From Quercus robur (taxonomy: Eukaryota > Streptophyta > Magnoliopsida > Fagales > Fagaceae), in assembly GCF_932294415.1 (NCBI RefSeq), contig NC_065536.1, forward strand, positions 59,917,354 to 59,981,353: DNA of 64,000 nt, read 5' to 3'. The notes beneath the pieces were generated by a model. That model worked only from the letters and a program-made list of their open reading frames with translations, searched no databases and was not told the origin of the DNA. A program made the position numbers and the translations under genes. Below are positions 34,171 to 46,710 of this stretch, in pieces. Numbering within the stretch: the stretch's first letter is position 1; each line of letters opens with the position of its first letter.

Positions 34171-34353
34171 ATGGAGTTACTTAAATTGTCTAAATTCAAG
34201 CTCCAGCTTCAAACCCTAATCACCGAATTTCGAGAGCTTAAAGTGCGATTCTCTCTCTCTCTCTCACTGTATTCTTAATTTTTTTTTAAATCTTTTAATT
34301 TTGTTAATCTTTCAGGAAAGAGAACGCTCAGCCACAGAGCAACTTCGTCTTCT

Positions 34354-34390
<37 letters not shown>

Positions 34391-37300
34391 CTGGGTTTAA
34401 TAATCAATTCACTTCCAATTCAAACGTTGAGGTTTGTTTTTTTAACTTTCTGGGAAAATTTGGATTTTGGTGTTTGTTTGGACACAGAAACAAAAGCAAA
34501 CAGAGGAAGAATATGGCAGAAAGTTACAGGAATTGCAAGCAGAGTTAGCTTCCTCCAATGAACAGCGGCAAAAGCTGGAGAGAAAGGTTTGCACTCAACC
34601 TGCTTGACGAAATGCCCGTGATAAAAAATGTAAAGTTATTGTTAGTAATAGGATTTTTCTTTTAATAGGTGAGTTATCTTCAGAATGACAATGCTTTGCT
34701 CGAGAACAAGCAAAAGGAATTGAAGGGAACTATACAATGCTTACTTCAATCGAAGGAAAGTTTTGTGAATGCTTATGAGGTTTGTAATCTGTAATCCTCT
34801 ATATAATGGGTTTTAATAATGATGGTGATTAGTTTTCTTAATTATAGATATTTTTTGTGGAGGAGGAGAAGAAGTGGGGTAAGTTAGTAAAAGAGTGGGC
34901 GTGGATCGAATTTGGATTTTAAGAAAGGGGGATGGTTGAAAGTGATTGAAAATTCATATGAAGATGTTAATTTGATTGATTGTGGTGTTGGTGTTGCCCT
35001 TTTGGCTTAGTGTCAATGGCATATAAAGGATTGACTTTATGAGGAATTTGGTCTCGTGTAGTGGTCCGGTGTTTGGGCATTGAAGTTGTAGGTGAATGTC
35101 CTTTCATATGAAGAGTTATATTTTGATAATGTAGTGCGTAACATGTTTGTTTTCTGATCGGGGATTGGTCTGTAGTCCTAGTTTTCGTCGCGCTATGATG
35201 TAGATGGGGATATAGCCTCTGAAGCGTCTACTTACAGTTATAGTCGGCCTTCTCTTGACCTGAACTCTTGTATAGGTGAACTTGTTTTGTTCAATTCTTA
35301 GGAAGAAGAAGGATCTACTGGGCATGGTAAGGCTCCCTCAATGGTAACGCGATATAGCCTTTTAGGAGAATCAGCTCGCCAAGTTGACAAGGAGTCTGCT
35401 TGTCAATTTGACGGGTTGTTTACTGTCAGGCCTATATGTTAACATACGAAAAGATCCCCAACCACTACCAGACAGGCGAGCAATGCAAGGTTGACCTTCC
35501 TACTTTTGCAGCAACTAATTATTGTTTCAATCTTTATATTTGAGCTTCAAAGTTAGGCTTGTTGCTTGTTACTTCTTGCTGTTGGTCCTTTGCATGAGTT
35601 AACATTATAGTCTGGAACTTGACTTTGGAAGATAAATAAATACTTTGTTTGAACCTTATGCTCCTATTTACATTGTTCTGAAACTCTGTGGTGCTCAGTG
35701 CATAGATGCTACCCATATACTCCCTCCATCTCCTTTTTCCTTGTCCCATAATGTCCGCCTTAAATTTAAAAAATAAAATAAAATAAATGAAAATTTCAAA
35801 TTTTCATATTCAATAATTCTCTCTTTGAAATTGTTGGAATAATGGTTAAATGATTAAATCCACTATTTCATATAAGCTTAAACTTTTGGAACAAATGTTA
35901 TTTTGTCATGGTATTAGAGCATGTGGTTCCAAATTCGAACTTTGTGTCCATTCGACCTCTCATTTAAAGATAAAATTTCAAGTTTGGACCCCATTTATTG
36001 AGAAGAATTTGGGTCCACATGCAAGGCCTATACTTTTGCGACAAGTGGTAGTTTTCATAAATATGTCCATTATGTAATTTTCAAACCATCAGTGGTATAA
36101 GAGTACTTTAAAGAAAAAACAAACAGTAATTTAGTTGTCATGTCTCCTTTAAATTTATGCTTTTTCCTGCATTGGGATGGACGGAGTATTTGAGAAGGGA
36201 TCAAGGGATAAAAATTTATGCCGAGCATTCGGAGAGGTAGAATGCGATGTAAATATTACTCTGAAGACTAGTAGTGATGTATGAACCAATCATCATTGTA
36301 ATTATTGTATCTGAATGCTATTCTGAAAACTTCATCCTATCAATGCGTATTCAAGAGACATATTATTCTGATGTCATAATTATGTGCAGGAATCCACTTG
36401 TGAAATGAAACGTTCAATTGAAACCAGAGATAGAAAGCTCACTGTCCTATCTGAGAAGATAAACTCACATTTATTATTATTTGATTCAATAGAGAAGGAA
36501 GCATTTTCTATCAAGCATGTTGTGAATGATGTGCAATGCCTTTTGAATGAAAAAGAGGAAGTAGGCAAGTAGCTTTCTGAACTATTACTTATTCCAGGTG
36601 TCTGTTCATTTTTAGATTTTGACATAGGCCACTCATGATTTCATGAAAGTTGCAGTATCAGATTCCTTTTTAACTTTGTCTGCCGTATTCAGTGGCTGGC
36701 TTAAGGAGCAAACTGGATAAAGTCTCTACATTTGAAAAAGTTTTTGTTGGTAATTCTTTATACTCGTTCACTTGACTGAATTTGCTCTTCACTAATTATT
36801 ATAAGATGTACCTGTGTGTGTGTCTGTGTATATGAATTTTAACCACATTTTTATGCATATACATATGTATGTTGTGTCTGTCACATCATATTTGTGTGTG
36901 CGTGTGCATGTTACTTTAGGTGAACTTTCATATCGTACTATTCTAGAGTGTATTTCATACATCAACTATTTGGACGCTGCCATAATGCTCATAAATTAAT
37001 TTTCACTATTATAGGTTCACCTAGTACTTGACTTGTGGACAAAAGTGCTGTAATCCTATTATAATTTGTTAGGTCTAGAATTTACACCATTTACTCTGTT
37101 TCTTGTAGGGAAGATCCATTACCTGGAAAATAAACTGAAAAATGATGAGGATGAGTTACGAAGAAAGGATAGAATAATTTCAGAGCTAGAAGCACATCTG
37201 GAGGCAGAAAGAGCTAGCAAAAATTACCAAACTCAAATAGAAGAGATATCCGTACCACTACTGAGGATTCATGTGTTTATTGATTGATAAGAAATAACTT

Positions 37301-40295
37301 GCACTTTCAGCATAAGGTCTACTTTATGAGTTTTTTTTGTCTTAACTGGCCAAACCTTCAGAAAACCCTCTCAGCAAAGGATGTGGTCATACAGAATTTA
37401 GTATCTGAAAAAGAGGTATGAATTATAGATTTATTATTCTTTCTTTTTGCTTGTCTATGCTTGTTGGTTTTCTAAACTTATTTTAAGTTTCCAAAATCAG
37501 GCATTGCATTCTGAAGTTGGGAGTTTAGGCATTATCTTACAGAAGATTCAGGAAACTGTTACCAATATGAATCAAGAGGTTAGTAAAGGGTCTGATTTTG
37601 ACACAGAATATTCTAGTCTTTATATTTGAAGCTGTCATATATTTTGCTCTTAAGAAACTTTCCAAAGCCATCGTGATTTTCATTTTAGATTACAAAATAT
37701 TGTACCGATTGTGTCTATTAGGCCAGAGGGCATCCACCTGTGGTTAAAAATATTTTGGCAAGTAATGTAGGGAGTATTTCATAACATGATGGTTCTTCAT
37801 AAAACATAGGGTTCAAATTTGTCCTAAAATTTGTCTAATATCTTAAGTTCTGCTGTGGTCTTAAAATTATTCTGCCAAAGCATTTAAATGCCACAGTTAT
37901 TAGTGGTAATCTTGTCGATCTATGTTACATGTGATATTTTGTTTAATCTGTTTAAAATTTAGTAGTGTCTTGTAATGCCTCTAACAACCTTTGGTTATTT
38001 TCTTCCTCATAAATTCCCAGTGAATGCCTTGTGTGTGTGTGTGTGTGTTCTTTTAGGTTTTCTCTCTGTTGTTACGGTAAGTTCTTTTTATGCTCCTTTT
38101 GCCCCCCTTTGCTACCTCTGTGAACTATCTTCAATTCTCATGCCAGGATAAAAGGGTTTTCTCATCAATACTTGAATGCCAAGAAAGATGCAATATAATT
38201 GTGACAAGGGATGATAATAGGTAAGGTACACACACACATATATTGTTATCGTTCATGTTTTGAGTAGTGGAGTACTTCCAAATTTAAAACTTATTAGCAT
38301 GTGATAGCAAAAAAACTATCTTTATCCCTGTCTGGGATCTAGACAAATTAGCGTATTCATCCAATGGTCTCAATTTAGGTTTTCCTGGTTTAGCAGAAAA
38401 AAAAAAAAAACAAAAACGGGGTGATCCTGGCCTAGTTGTTTTATAGTCACAACCTTGAATTTCAAGCAATTAAAATGGCACCCTCTACCCCCACAGAAAT
38501 AACCTTTTAACATGTGTAAATGATTCTCGTATTCCTTAAGTGGGCATGGGTGCATGTGCATGTACTCCATAGTTCCATTCTCAAGCTCTACCCCAAGATA
38601 CAGATTATATATCCTGAGAATAAAATAAAAGTATATTCTTGTGGGAGTTTTCAACAATGGTGCATGCAACTCAGACCCAAACAATCGGGATAATCAACTA
38701 CTATTCTCTTTCCCTTTGATAGCTAGATTGTATTCTTAATGTGATACATATTGAATTTGTCTTATCAGGACTGAAGATGTGCCTCAAAGTAATATTGAAA
38801 AATCTCCAAGTAAGGCATCTGAGACAGGCTCTGCAGAAAATACAGGTTTATTCTGTCTACTTTCAGTTGTGTGTCCTGCTTTAAGGCCTATCCATAAAAG
38901 CTGAGTATATTAACAAATATTCATGTCAACTACCTTATCATATATTTTGAAATATGTGGTGTGTGTGTGTGTGTGTGCGCATCTAGCTATATTTAGCAAA
39001 AAAGAAGCAAGAATCAACTTGTGAGTAAGGTAACTTAAGCTTGCTATCTTGCTGATACTGTGGTAGGAAATGACATGCTGCTAACCTAAGGAAATCTAGG
39101 AGAATTAGGTTTTATCGAGGGAGATTCTTTCTTTCACATGTATCCTTTTATACATTAATCTGTTATGTGATTTGCTAGGCTACTGTTGTTTCTGAAGAGG
39201 CACTGGATTTTTTGAATTTATAAAAATGATATCCTTTTTATGATCTGGTTTTTTTTAAGTTCCATGGTGGTTGTATTAGGAATGTACTTTGTTCCTATAG
39301 TAGCAGAGGAAAAATTCATCTATAATGGAGCAGCACCCATGTACAATATTACTAAAATCAAAAGCCACTTCAAGAATCATAGAAATTGGTCAAATGTATG
39401 CAATTAATATTTTAAATGAAGAATTAGTCTCATTTCATGCCATGTAAAGTACAAAATGTTGAGTGCTTTCAATGGCATTGCCAAAGCACCTACATACATA
39501 ATGCAGATTACCACAAGACACTGCAAGTTAAAATTGATGCACACATGCATTCCCTTGTGGTTTTATGTATGGAAAAAGTTTAGCTCCAAACCGGTTTGGA
39601 GCTATGTTCCTCCAACTCACCGTGTGGCGATTGAAGAGATCATCCATTTGTAGTTTTAGTCACATAACTTTTTTAATGAGTCATGTGATTTGTTTAAACT
39701 AGTTTGGAGCTAAACTTTGTTCTGTATAGATCTTTAAAGAATGCCTAAGACAAGCATCATTTCTTAATATTTTGATGCAGCTTCACCTCTATGTGATGAG
39801 TACAAAGAAGTTGCTGAACCCTTACGAGAGAACAATAACAGTAACTCCTGTTTGTCAGAGGCAAGTGGGTTGTTTTTTACTAGGCTGCAGATTCAGAAAC
39901 TCATAATTTGGTGACATGTTAAAAGAAAAGTATGGTATTATTATTACTATTTTTTTTCGTAAAGATTCATTGGACTGTTTGCCTGTTCTCCACAGTCAGC
40001 CTGCTCAGAGCCTCAATCCGCAGCTAATTTTCTAAGCATCTCTGTAAATGATGGAAAGGTATAGAGATAATTGATATTATGGTCAAGATGCAGAGCTATT
40101 TTCATGGAATTAACAAATTACTTGAAAGAATACTTAACTTGATGGAATATTTCAACACTTCAAACCTGTTCTAAGGCACCTGATGTCTAGTTCTGCATCC
40201 TTTTGTATGCATAGGAAAACCACACAAGGTTGGCACAACGTTTAGATTCTGAGTGCTCAACAACCCAAGCAGAAGCCTCAGAAGATCCAGGTTAG
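34171..40295 (+). CDS. Coiled-coil protein of unknown function (about 402 aa, 14 exons)
   Basis: Exons: 34171-34242, 34316-34360, 34488-34586, 34669-34779, 36390-36564, 36693-36749, 37109-37251, 37362-37415, 37501-37578, 38147-38220, 38769-38845, 39781-39860, 39996-40058 and 40215-40295. All phases close. Introns 5 and 12 are GC-AG. It starts MELLKLSKFKLQLQTLI. Residues 1-300 are almost continuous heptad-rich coiled coil (QKQTEEEYGRKLQELQAEL; EKEEVVAGLRSKLDKVS). The last 100 residues are polar, Ser/Glu-rich and probably disordered. There is no signal peptide, membrane segment or catalytic motif. E2F and telo-box motifs upstream suggest expression in dividing cells. I do not recognise the family. 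The C-terminus is uncertain: reading on after DP gives a stop at once (40293), while splicing to 40803 would add about ten residues. Confidence 0.75.
35720..36186. mobile_element. Stowaway-type MITE carrying an LTR/PBS-like insert, in intron 4
   Basis: The left end 'ctccctccatctcctttttcc' and right end 'attgggatggacggag' are Stowaway termini flanked by TA (35718-35719, 36187-36188). Inside, 'tgttggaataatggttaaatg' and 'cttaaacttttgg' are typical of Copia-class LTRs, followed by 'tggtattagagc' (35909-35920), one base from the initiator-Met primer-binding site TGGTATCAGAGC. So a TRIM- or Copia-LTR fragment seems nested in the MITE. Confidence 0.7.
39573..39722. mobile_element. Small MITE in intron 11 with a perfect 24-bp palindrome
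   Basis: The ends 'aaagtttagctccaaacc' and 'aaactagtttggagctaaacttt' are inverted repeats. The left end itself contains the perfect palindrome TAGCTCCAAACC-GGTTTGGAGCTA (39581-39604). Confidence 0.7.
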
Positions 40296-42427
40296 GTTCT
40301 TATGTCATGTTGTAACATCATTTCATTTTCAATTGTGTCAACAATATTCTGGCAAGTAAGAAGATCTTCATAAAATTGAGGAGCACAAAGTATGATGAAG
40401 TAATGGCCTTTTAAATATGACAATGTATAGATAATTCCACCTGGCACTATCATATCCAAAAGCCTTTTATACGCTTAACATTCTTTGGGACTCAGTTTCC
40501 AGAAGAACAGTAATAATTATTTCATGTATTGGATATATCATATATGCATCCTCCTTTAAGAGGAAGGATGTATATACCCATTGTATGTGCTGCGTATGTT
40601 CTGCTTTGGGACTGCTATATGTTTCTTGACATTCAAGTACTAACTATTTCATACCATAAACTTAATTGGACCGGGTAGTTAGGAAAATGGTGAATTAGGC
40701 CCAATTTGCTTGATTTTTGGGCTGTCCAAAGCTATATGTGGTTTGCAATTAAAGCATTCGTTTCTTTGGGTAAGCTTCAATTCTTACCTCTTTTGTCTTT
40801 AGCTTTGTCAGACCTCACATGGGCTCCCCGCTAAAGCTGACTTTTTCCAATTTCCATCTCTTAGCCATGAAAGTGTTTGGCTTGTGCTTCGCATTTTCTT
40901 CGTTGAACACAACTTTGTATGCATTAGAAATTTTGAATGGATATTTGCCAATAAAAGTCAACCTAAGAGAATCAGCCCGGTCCAAACTCCAAAATGTGGT
41001 AGATGAATTAAGCGGCTATCAGAAAATGCAAAAATTCAATCATGTTAACATCATCATCAATGTGTACAAAGCCAATTCGGCCAATTCTTTTGCAGGCCTA
41101 GTGTGTTGTGGTCCTATGAAAAAAGGGATCTTTCTATTGGCTTTTTTGGGTATTTGCAGGCACACCACAGAGTCAATCTAAATGTGCGGTTGCCATTTGC
41201 AGAATTGACACATCCAAAAATCGTAGAACCCTTGGTAATTTAATTAGCGGTTGGCCAATTTTAAATAATTTAGTTGTACGAATATAGATAAATTATATGT
41301 ATTCATTATTAAAAGAAGAAGATAAATTATATGTGGCAAATGCTTAACAGATCACTTACTACGGTATTAATTAATTTCTAAACTTCCTTTAATATGAATA
41401 TTTTTGGAGGGTCAAAGATACAAAAGACGAGAATTTGATTATTATAAATAATAATTAAAAAATAATAATAAATTTTTTTATGGTAGATTTTTTTTTAATC
41501 AAGAGACAAGTCACAAGAGTACATAACTGCCAGCTAACATCAATATAAGAAGTTTAATTAAGAGAGAATAAACCATTATTTTCATATAAAAGTAAAATAA
41601 AAAGAGAGAGAAAATAAACCATAAGTAAGCATCCACATCCGGTTTTTCATTTTAGATTTTCTCTAAAAAATGGCTACTGTTGTAGCAAAATTTCACCAAA
41701 AAAAAAAAAAAAAAAAAAAAAAACCTTCCACACCTAGTTGTTTATCATTGTTCAAAATTTTTTGCAAAACGTTACAGTATTCTATAGCACTTGTAAGTTG
41801 TAAATCTGTTATGTTCTTTTTCTATTCACTCTCTCTCCTCTGCTCTTTCATCAAATCTGCTGTGACTAATCTGGCTGACGATGGGTCATTGAACTTTGGG
41901 CTGTTGTGGGTCGTTGACGTGGAGGTTGCGGTCATTGAGCATTAGATCCATATGAATCTTATAATACATTTTAATTTATAGAGGTGCGGTGGCAGTTTGT
42001 ACCAGCGGGTTGTGGTAAGAGTACTCGAATATATGGCTCGACCCGAACCATTTTAGTCTTTTTAATACAAAACCTAAGGGAGAAATAAAAAGGAAAAAAA
42101 GTTTTTTTTTTTTTTTTTTTCCCTTTTGTTTAAGGTAAAAGAGATATAACCTTAGAGTTTCAATAAAAAATTTATTAATATAACTATTACATTTTTAAAA
42201 AAATTATTCAACTATATTTAGAATTCAAAATTATGTTAGATAAAAATTATATTTATTTATAAGTTAAAATGCAAAATTGACCTTCTAAGTTTCTTCATAT
42301 TTTATTTCAGTCATCTAATTTTGCTTTCATTTATTTTAATCTTCTAAATTTTAAATTTATTCAATTAAAGTGTGTCGGCCTGATAGGAACACATTTATAC
42401 TAAATACTAACAAAAAAATATCATGCT
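40296..42427. other. 3' flank of the coiled-coil gene and intergenic DNA
   Basis: A plus frame at 40819-41181 is open for 120 codons but has no recognised domain, and homopolymer and repeat-like sequence surrounds it. Poly-A lies at 41698-41722 and poly-T at 42103-42120. No other gene is supported. Confidence 0.45.
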
Positions 42428-42605
42428 ATGGGTCTATTTTGATATCGCTTATTGCTGAAAATAAAAAACACTGTAGCAAAATAATTTTTAAATGTATGAA
42501 TAGTACCGTGAGACTTAGTTTTAAAGAAAAAATTTGTTGAAATTCATATTTACGAGTCCCATAAATAATATACAAGACCTATACAAAACGCCAAACGCAA
42601 TTGAA
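42428..42605. mobile_element. MITE of the 'GTGTTTGGATA' family, copy 3 (degraded)
   Basis: It contains 'ttattgctgaaaataaaaaacactgtagcaaaataa', the inverted form of the end of copy 2, and 'atgaatagtaccgtgagac'. It ends 'aaaacgccaaacgcaa'. Confidence 0.55.
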
Positions 42606-44142
42606 AATTTCATTCTTAGTGTTATCTAAACTCACACTATATGCATGTCGTGTTCACGGGTCATCATGTATAGTTTAATTATTAGAGATATTTATATATA
42701 CACGTGCTATGAAATTCTCAACCATACAAGAGGTATCATTTATGCGTGTGCTCTTACCAAAATTAACTTTTCTTTTCTTCTTATCGTCCTTTCTTTTGAA
42801 GGCAATATTGTTTTTATCTGCGAATTTAGTAGTAGTAGTTGCAATTTTGTCTCAATCTTCTGAAAGAGGCAAAGAAAGACGGTGCGCATAGCTGGCCTAA
42901 AAGAAAACAATTTTTTTTTTGGATTCCCAAACCTCTCCTGGGCAAAACCCCGCTATTAGCTGGGAAAGTGTGCAGCTTTTCCTGTACGGTACGTGAAATG
43001 ACAACTTCCCCTACCGACGCTTTAATAATGTTCACGGTCAAATTTGGCTGCAATTATTTATTCTACCCATTTCTTTGTAAACTTTGATCTTTGAATTTTT
43101 TTCGAGAAGGGAATATTTCTCTATCTTTTTTGGGCATAGGCAATGAGAACCTAGCAATAAAAAAGTTTAATATATGTAAAACATTATACATGAATGTAGA
43201 TAGTAAATGTTTATTTAAAGAAGTCAATAGAGCCATCATAACGTGTCATTGTAGGCATTAAGAAAACTAGGTTAAAGTCTTTGACTCTTTGGTTTGAATC
43301 TTGCCGTTGACACATGCAAGTTTATAATTTTTGAGAATGTTGGAAGAGATAACATTTTTGGAAAGATTTAATTGAAACTTTAATACAATGCATAATCACT
43401 CACACCACTTAGCTCAAAATATTAATTCTAATAATTTGAGTCCAATTATGTTATTTTTTACCCATTGTACAAATTGATATTTGAAAAATGAATAAAACTA
43501 CTATAGTCTTTAATTAAAAAAAAAAAAAAAATCCTTTAAGCTCCTTATTTTTCCTCTGTGCGAGACTTCCATTTATTTGCGTACGCTCAATAATTTATCT
43601 TTCATGTGTGAGTCATTGTCTCTTTGTGGGATTAAAGACCCCTCTCTTGTTCTAGGCTCTTGTACACCATCCATGGGAACATGTGTCAACCATCAAAGGT
43701 CTAACACTAGAAACTTTAGGAGACTCACATTGAGCCCGCTTTAGTTATATTAATTCCTCAAGTTTCTTAAAGATTATTCTAATAATAATTTATTGCTTCA
43801 ATCAATAAAAAAATTGAAAAAAAATAGTATCCTGTGACATTATTAAATAAAAGCAATTTACCTAAAAATAGATAATAGTGGAGAAATACTTGCTTGATGC
43901 ATAAACTAGGCCCATCTAAACTTTTGAATTTTTTTTAGATACACAATAAATTTTATATATATTATATTCACTTCATAATAATTGTTATTTATCATCAAGC
44001 TGAGACACCAATTAAATTTTGATATAGTCAAGTTTGAATGTCAAATTTTTATTTAATTACAAAATTTTTTACCAACTAAGCTTATTGTTTTGATAAAATT
44101 ATAACTTTCTTTATTTATGAGAAGTTTAATTTGAAGCATAAG
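42606..44142. other. Intergenic DNA without a recognised gene
   Basis: A GC-richer patch (42870-43060) carries overlapping open frames on both strands, none with a recognisable domain. The rest is A/T-rich. Confidence 0.45.
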
Positions 44143-45105
44143 GCCATGTTTGGATGGTGAGTGATTGATATCTCATCACTCATCACCCAAAAATCATCAC
44201 TCAAAACTCATCACCCTATAACTCATTTTTTATCACTTGAAAATTCCCAACTTATACCTAGTTCTATTTGGCCTTTAAACTCAGTTGAGTTTTCATTCTA
44301 AAAACTCAAAAATCTCAACTTTTTTTGGGATCCACAGACTGACTTGGTGCAGAAGAAATAGAACATCAAACCCAGCACCCAACTGAAAAAAAACCATTAC
44401 CTTGCAAATCACAAAACATCAAACCAATCCACCATAGCAGATCCGACCATTCACACCGCCAACACTTTCAACACCACAACAAATTACAGTATAAAGCTTA
44501 GAAAGAACTAAAAGAGGGAAAAAAGAGAAGAGAAAAGATCATGAAGAGTGAAGAAAGAAAGAAAGAAAAAGAAGAAAAAAGAAAAGAAAAAAGAAGAGAA
44601 ACCAAGCTCAGAAACCCAGTGAAAAGGAATGAAAAAAAAAAAAAAAAAAAGGAGAAACCAAGCCCAGACCTAGCATGAATGAAAAAAGAAGACAACAAGG
44701 TGATGATGAAGAGCACAAAAAATCAAAGAACAAAGAAAAAAGAAGAAGTCTGGTATGATGAGAGAGGAGAGAGGCATGTGAGTAGTGTAGCTGTTGGTAG
44801 AGTGTTGGAGAGAGCAAAAGGTTTGGGGTGGATTTGACTATTCTCTGCTGTAGGCCCATGTGTTTCTTAAGAAATTACCAAACTGCCACCATTACTTAGT
44901 TTTCATGACTTAAAAATACCAAAAATTTGTTTTTAATTTCCATTATTCATCACTCAATTTAGTAAGAATTGAGTGACAAAAACAAAAAATCTAAACAAAT
45001 TCAAACAAGTGTTACTTTCATGGGATCCACCAATTTTAAGCTATGAATATGAAAATTCAGTGAAAAGGGATGAAAGCAACCAAATTCTAAAAACCTCCCT
45101 TGATA
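44143..45105. other. Probable transposon with an ATCACTC repeat and a long homopurine tract
   Basis: The start 'ggccatgtttggatggtgag' is like many plant MITE termini. 'atcact[ca]' repeats follow (44176-44220). 44508-44760 is almost pure A/G on the plus strand. Near 44948-44975 is a hairpin 'cactcaatt...aattgagtg'. I could not define the right end. The poly-Phe/Ser frames on the minus strand are products of the purine tract. Confidence 0.4.
44508..44760 (+). repeat. Homopurine tract (A/G)
   Basis: About 250 bp with very few pyrimidines, including an A19 run (44634-44651) and GAAA repeats. 'agaaaccaagc[tc]cag' occurs twice. Confidence 0.75.
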
Positions 45106-45170
45106 GCCTTGCTCATAGGTTTCCACACCCAATCAGCTCGTTCAATGCTGCTATATAAATATAACAACAA

Positions 45171-45206
<36 letters not shown>

Positions 45207-45647
45207 CATTGAATGCTCTGACTAATTAATTACATTATGAGCTGATTAAAGATTTAAAGACAGTGAAGAAGTTTTTTTTTTTTTTTTTTTGAGAAGAAGA
45301 CAGTGAAGAAGTAGTACTGAATGATAGTAGTAGTAATTAGTTTATCAGAGGCTGTACAGCGTTGAACTAAGAAATGTGGAAACGTGAAGTATGGGCATTG
45401 GCCAGAGAGCCAAAAAGAGAGCATTAATGAAGTAAATAAATGCTCTCTCGTAAAAGGTGTACCCCCAGTGTGTGGGCTGCAGTTACTTCCTGGCTGCTTT
45501 CAATGGTATCTATTTTGCATTTAGAGCAACCTAATGTATGATTCTCATGCGCCAGATGATCCATCCATGGATTCATGTCTAGATTGGTAGCAGAGTACGA
45601 CACTCAGTTATTGACCATTGGAAACCTTTTTTTTTTTTTTTTAATAA
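45106..45647. other. Intergenic DNA with homopolymers
   Basis: Poly-A of about 32 nt (45172-45203) and T20 (45273-45291). The segment 45550-45620 has a diverged copy at 46528-46600. Confidence 0.5.
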
Positions 45648-45893
45648 AGAATGTGTTTAGATATTCTTTTATTTTACTGAAATTGAAAAATTATTTCTGA
45701 AATTACGGTAAGTAAAATTATTGTTGAAATCACTATAAATAAAAATAAAAATAAAAATTAGTTGAAATAGTATAGTGAAGTCCATAAATAATAAAAAAAA
45801 GTATAGTGAAATCCATGAATAGTAGTAAAAATAAGCTGAATAATGAAAATTTTTTAATTTTTCATTTCAATCCTAACACACATACAAAGTGTC
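45648..45893. mobile_element. MITE of the 'GTGTTTGGATA' family, copy 4
   Basis: Starts 'aatgtgtttagatattc' and ends 'caatcctaacacacatac'; the ends are imperfect inverted repeats. The interior has 'tagtgaa[ag]tccat[ag]aatag' twice. Confidence 0.6.
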
Positions 45894-46110
45894 AACTTAT
45901 AATGATCCTCCAGATAATTGTTCTTTAGACTATTTATTTAGATTGAAGAGTAAGACAATGCAGAGAAAAGTAGAGTATAATTAGTCAAAATTGGTCTATT
46001 TTTGGTTAAATCTATCATTTTTTTTTTTTTACAGAAAATTCTTAAGTACTCCTGAAATATGGAGAAATTATACTTTCTCTTCTCACATTCATGGTGGACC
46101 TTATTATGAA

Positions 46111-46395
46111 TTTAATGAATAGACTCCTCCATTAATGTAAGAGGAGGGATCACTATTTTCCGTGCTCCAAGACTATTTAAAAATTACTCTCTCTCTACTC
46201 CCCCTACCTCCTCCCTCAATCTAAACGTGGACCAATTGGTTTTTAATGTAGGCGAATATCAAATTTAATGAATAGACCCCTCCATGAATGTAAGAGGAGG
46301 GATCACTATTTTCTATGCTCTAGGAGTATCAAAAAATTACTCCTTTACCTCAATCCAAATAGTGACCAATTGATTTTTAGTGTAAGCAGATATTA
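46111..46395 (+). repeat. Tandem duplication, 153-bp period
   Basis: Copies begin at 46111 and 46264, both 'tttaatgaatagac[tc]cctcca', followed by 'tgtaagaggagggatcactat' and 'gaccaattg[ga]tttttagtgtaag'-like text. Confidence 0.8.
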
Positions 46396-46470
46396 AATTC
46401 AAGTTATTTTATTCCACAATAAGAGACCTTATTAATTGAATTTACTTAATTTGCACTTTTTTTTTTTTGG

Positions 46471-46710
46471 AATTTAATTATTCTGGATCTATGAATTATG
46501 GGTGGATTTTTCATTCCCTTTGCGTAACAGATGATCCATTGATGAATTGATGTATGGATTGGTAGCGGAGTACGACACTCAATTATTGACTGATGGGGAA
46601 TTCTCTTTTCTTTTGGGTTTTTTTTTTTTTTTGGGGGGGGGGGGGGGAATTTAATTATTGCTAATATATGGACTATGGGTAGATTTCCCAGGCCCTTGCA
46701 TAACGTTTAA
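46471..46710 (+). repeat. Diverged duplication around 'gaatttaattatt...gggt[ga]gattt'
   Basis: Segments 46471-46528 and 46648-46706 resemble each other. Between them lies a T18-G16 homopolymer junction (about 46617-46648). Confidence 0.6.

Noticed and set aside
40803..40834. Extra terminal exon of the coiled-coil gene
   Set aside because: It is phase-compatible and would add about ten residues, but reading straight on after exon 14 meets a stop at 40293, which is simpler. Kept only as an alternative.
40819..41181. 120-codon open frame downstream of the coiled-coil gene
   Set aside because: No domain, no splice context, no codon pattern like the neighbours; probably chance or repeat sequence.
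44498..44859. Phe/Ser-rich minus-strand frames
   Set aside because: Direct product of the homopurine tract on the plus strand.
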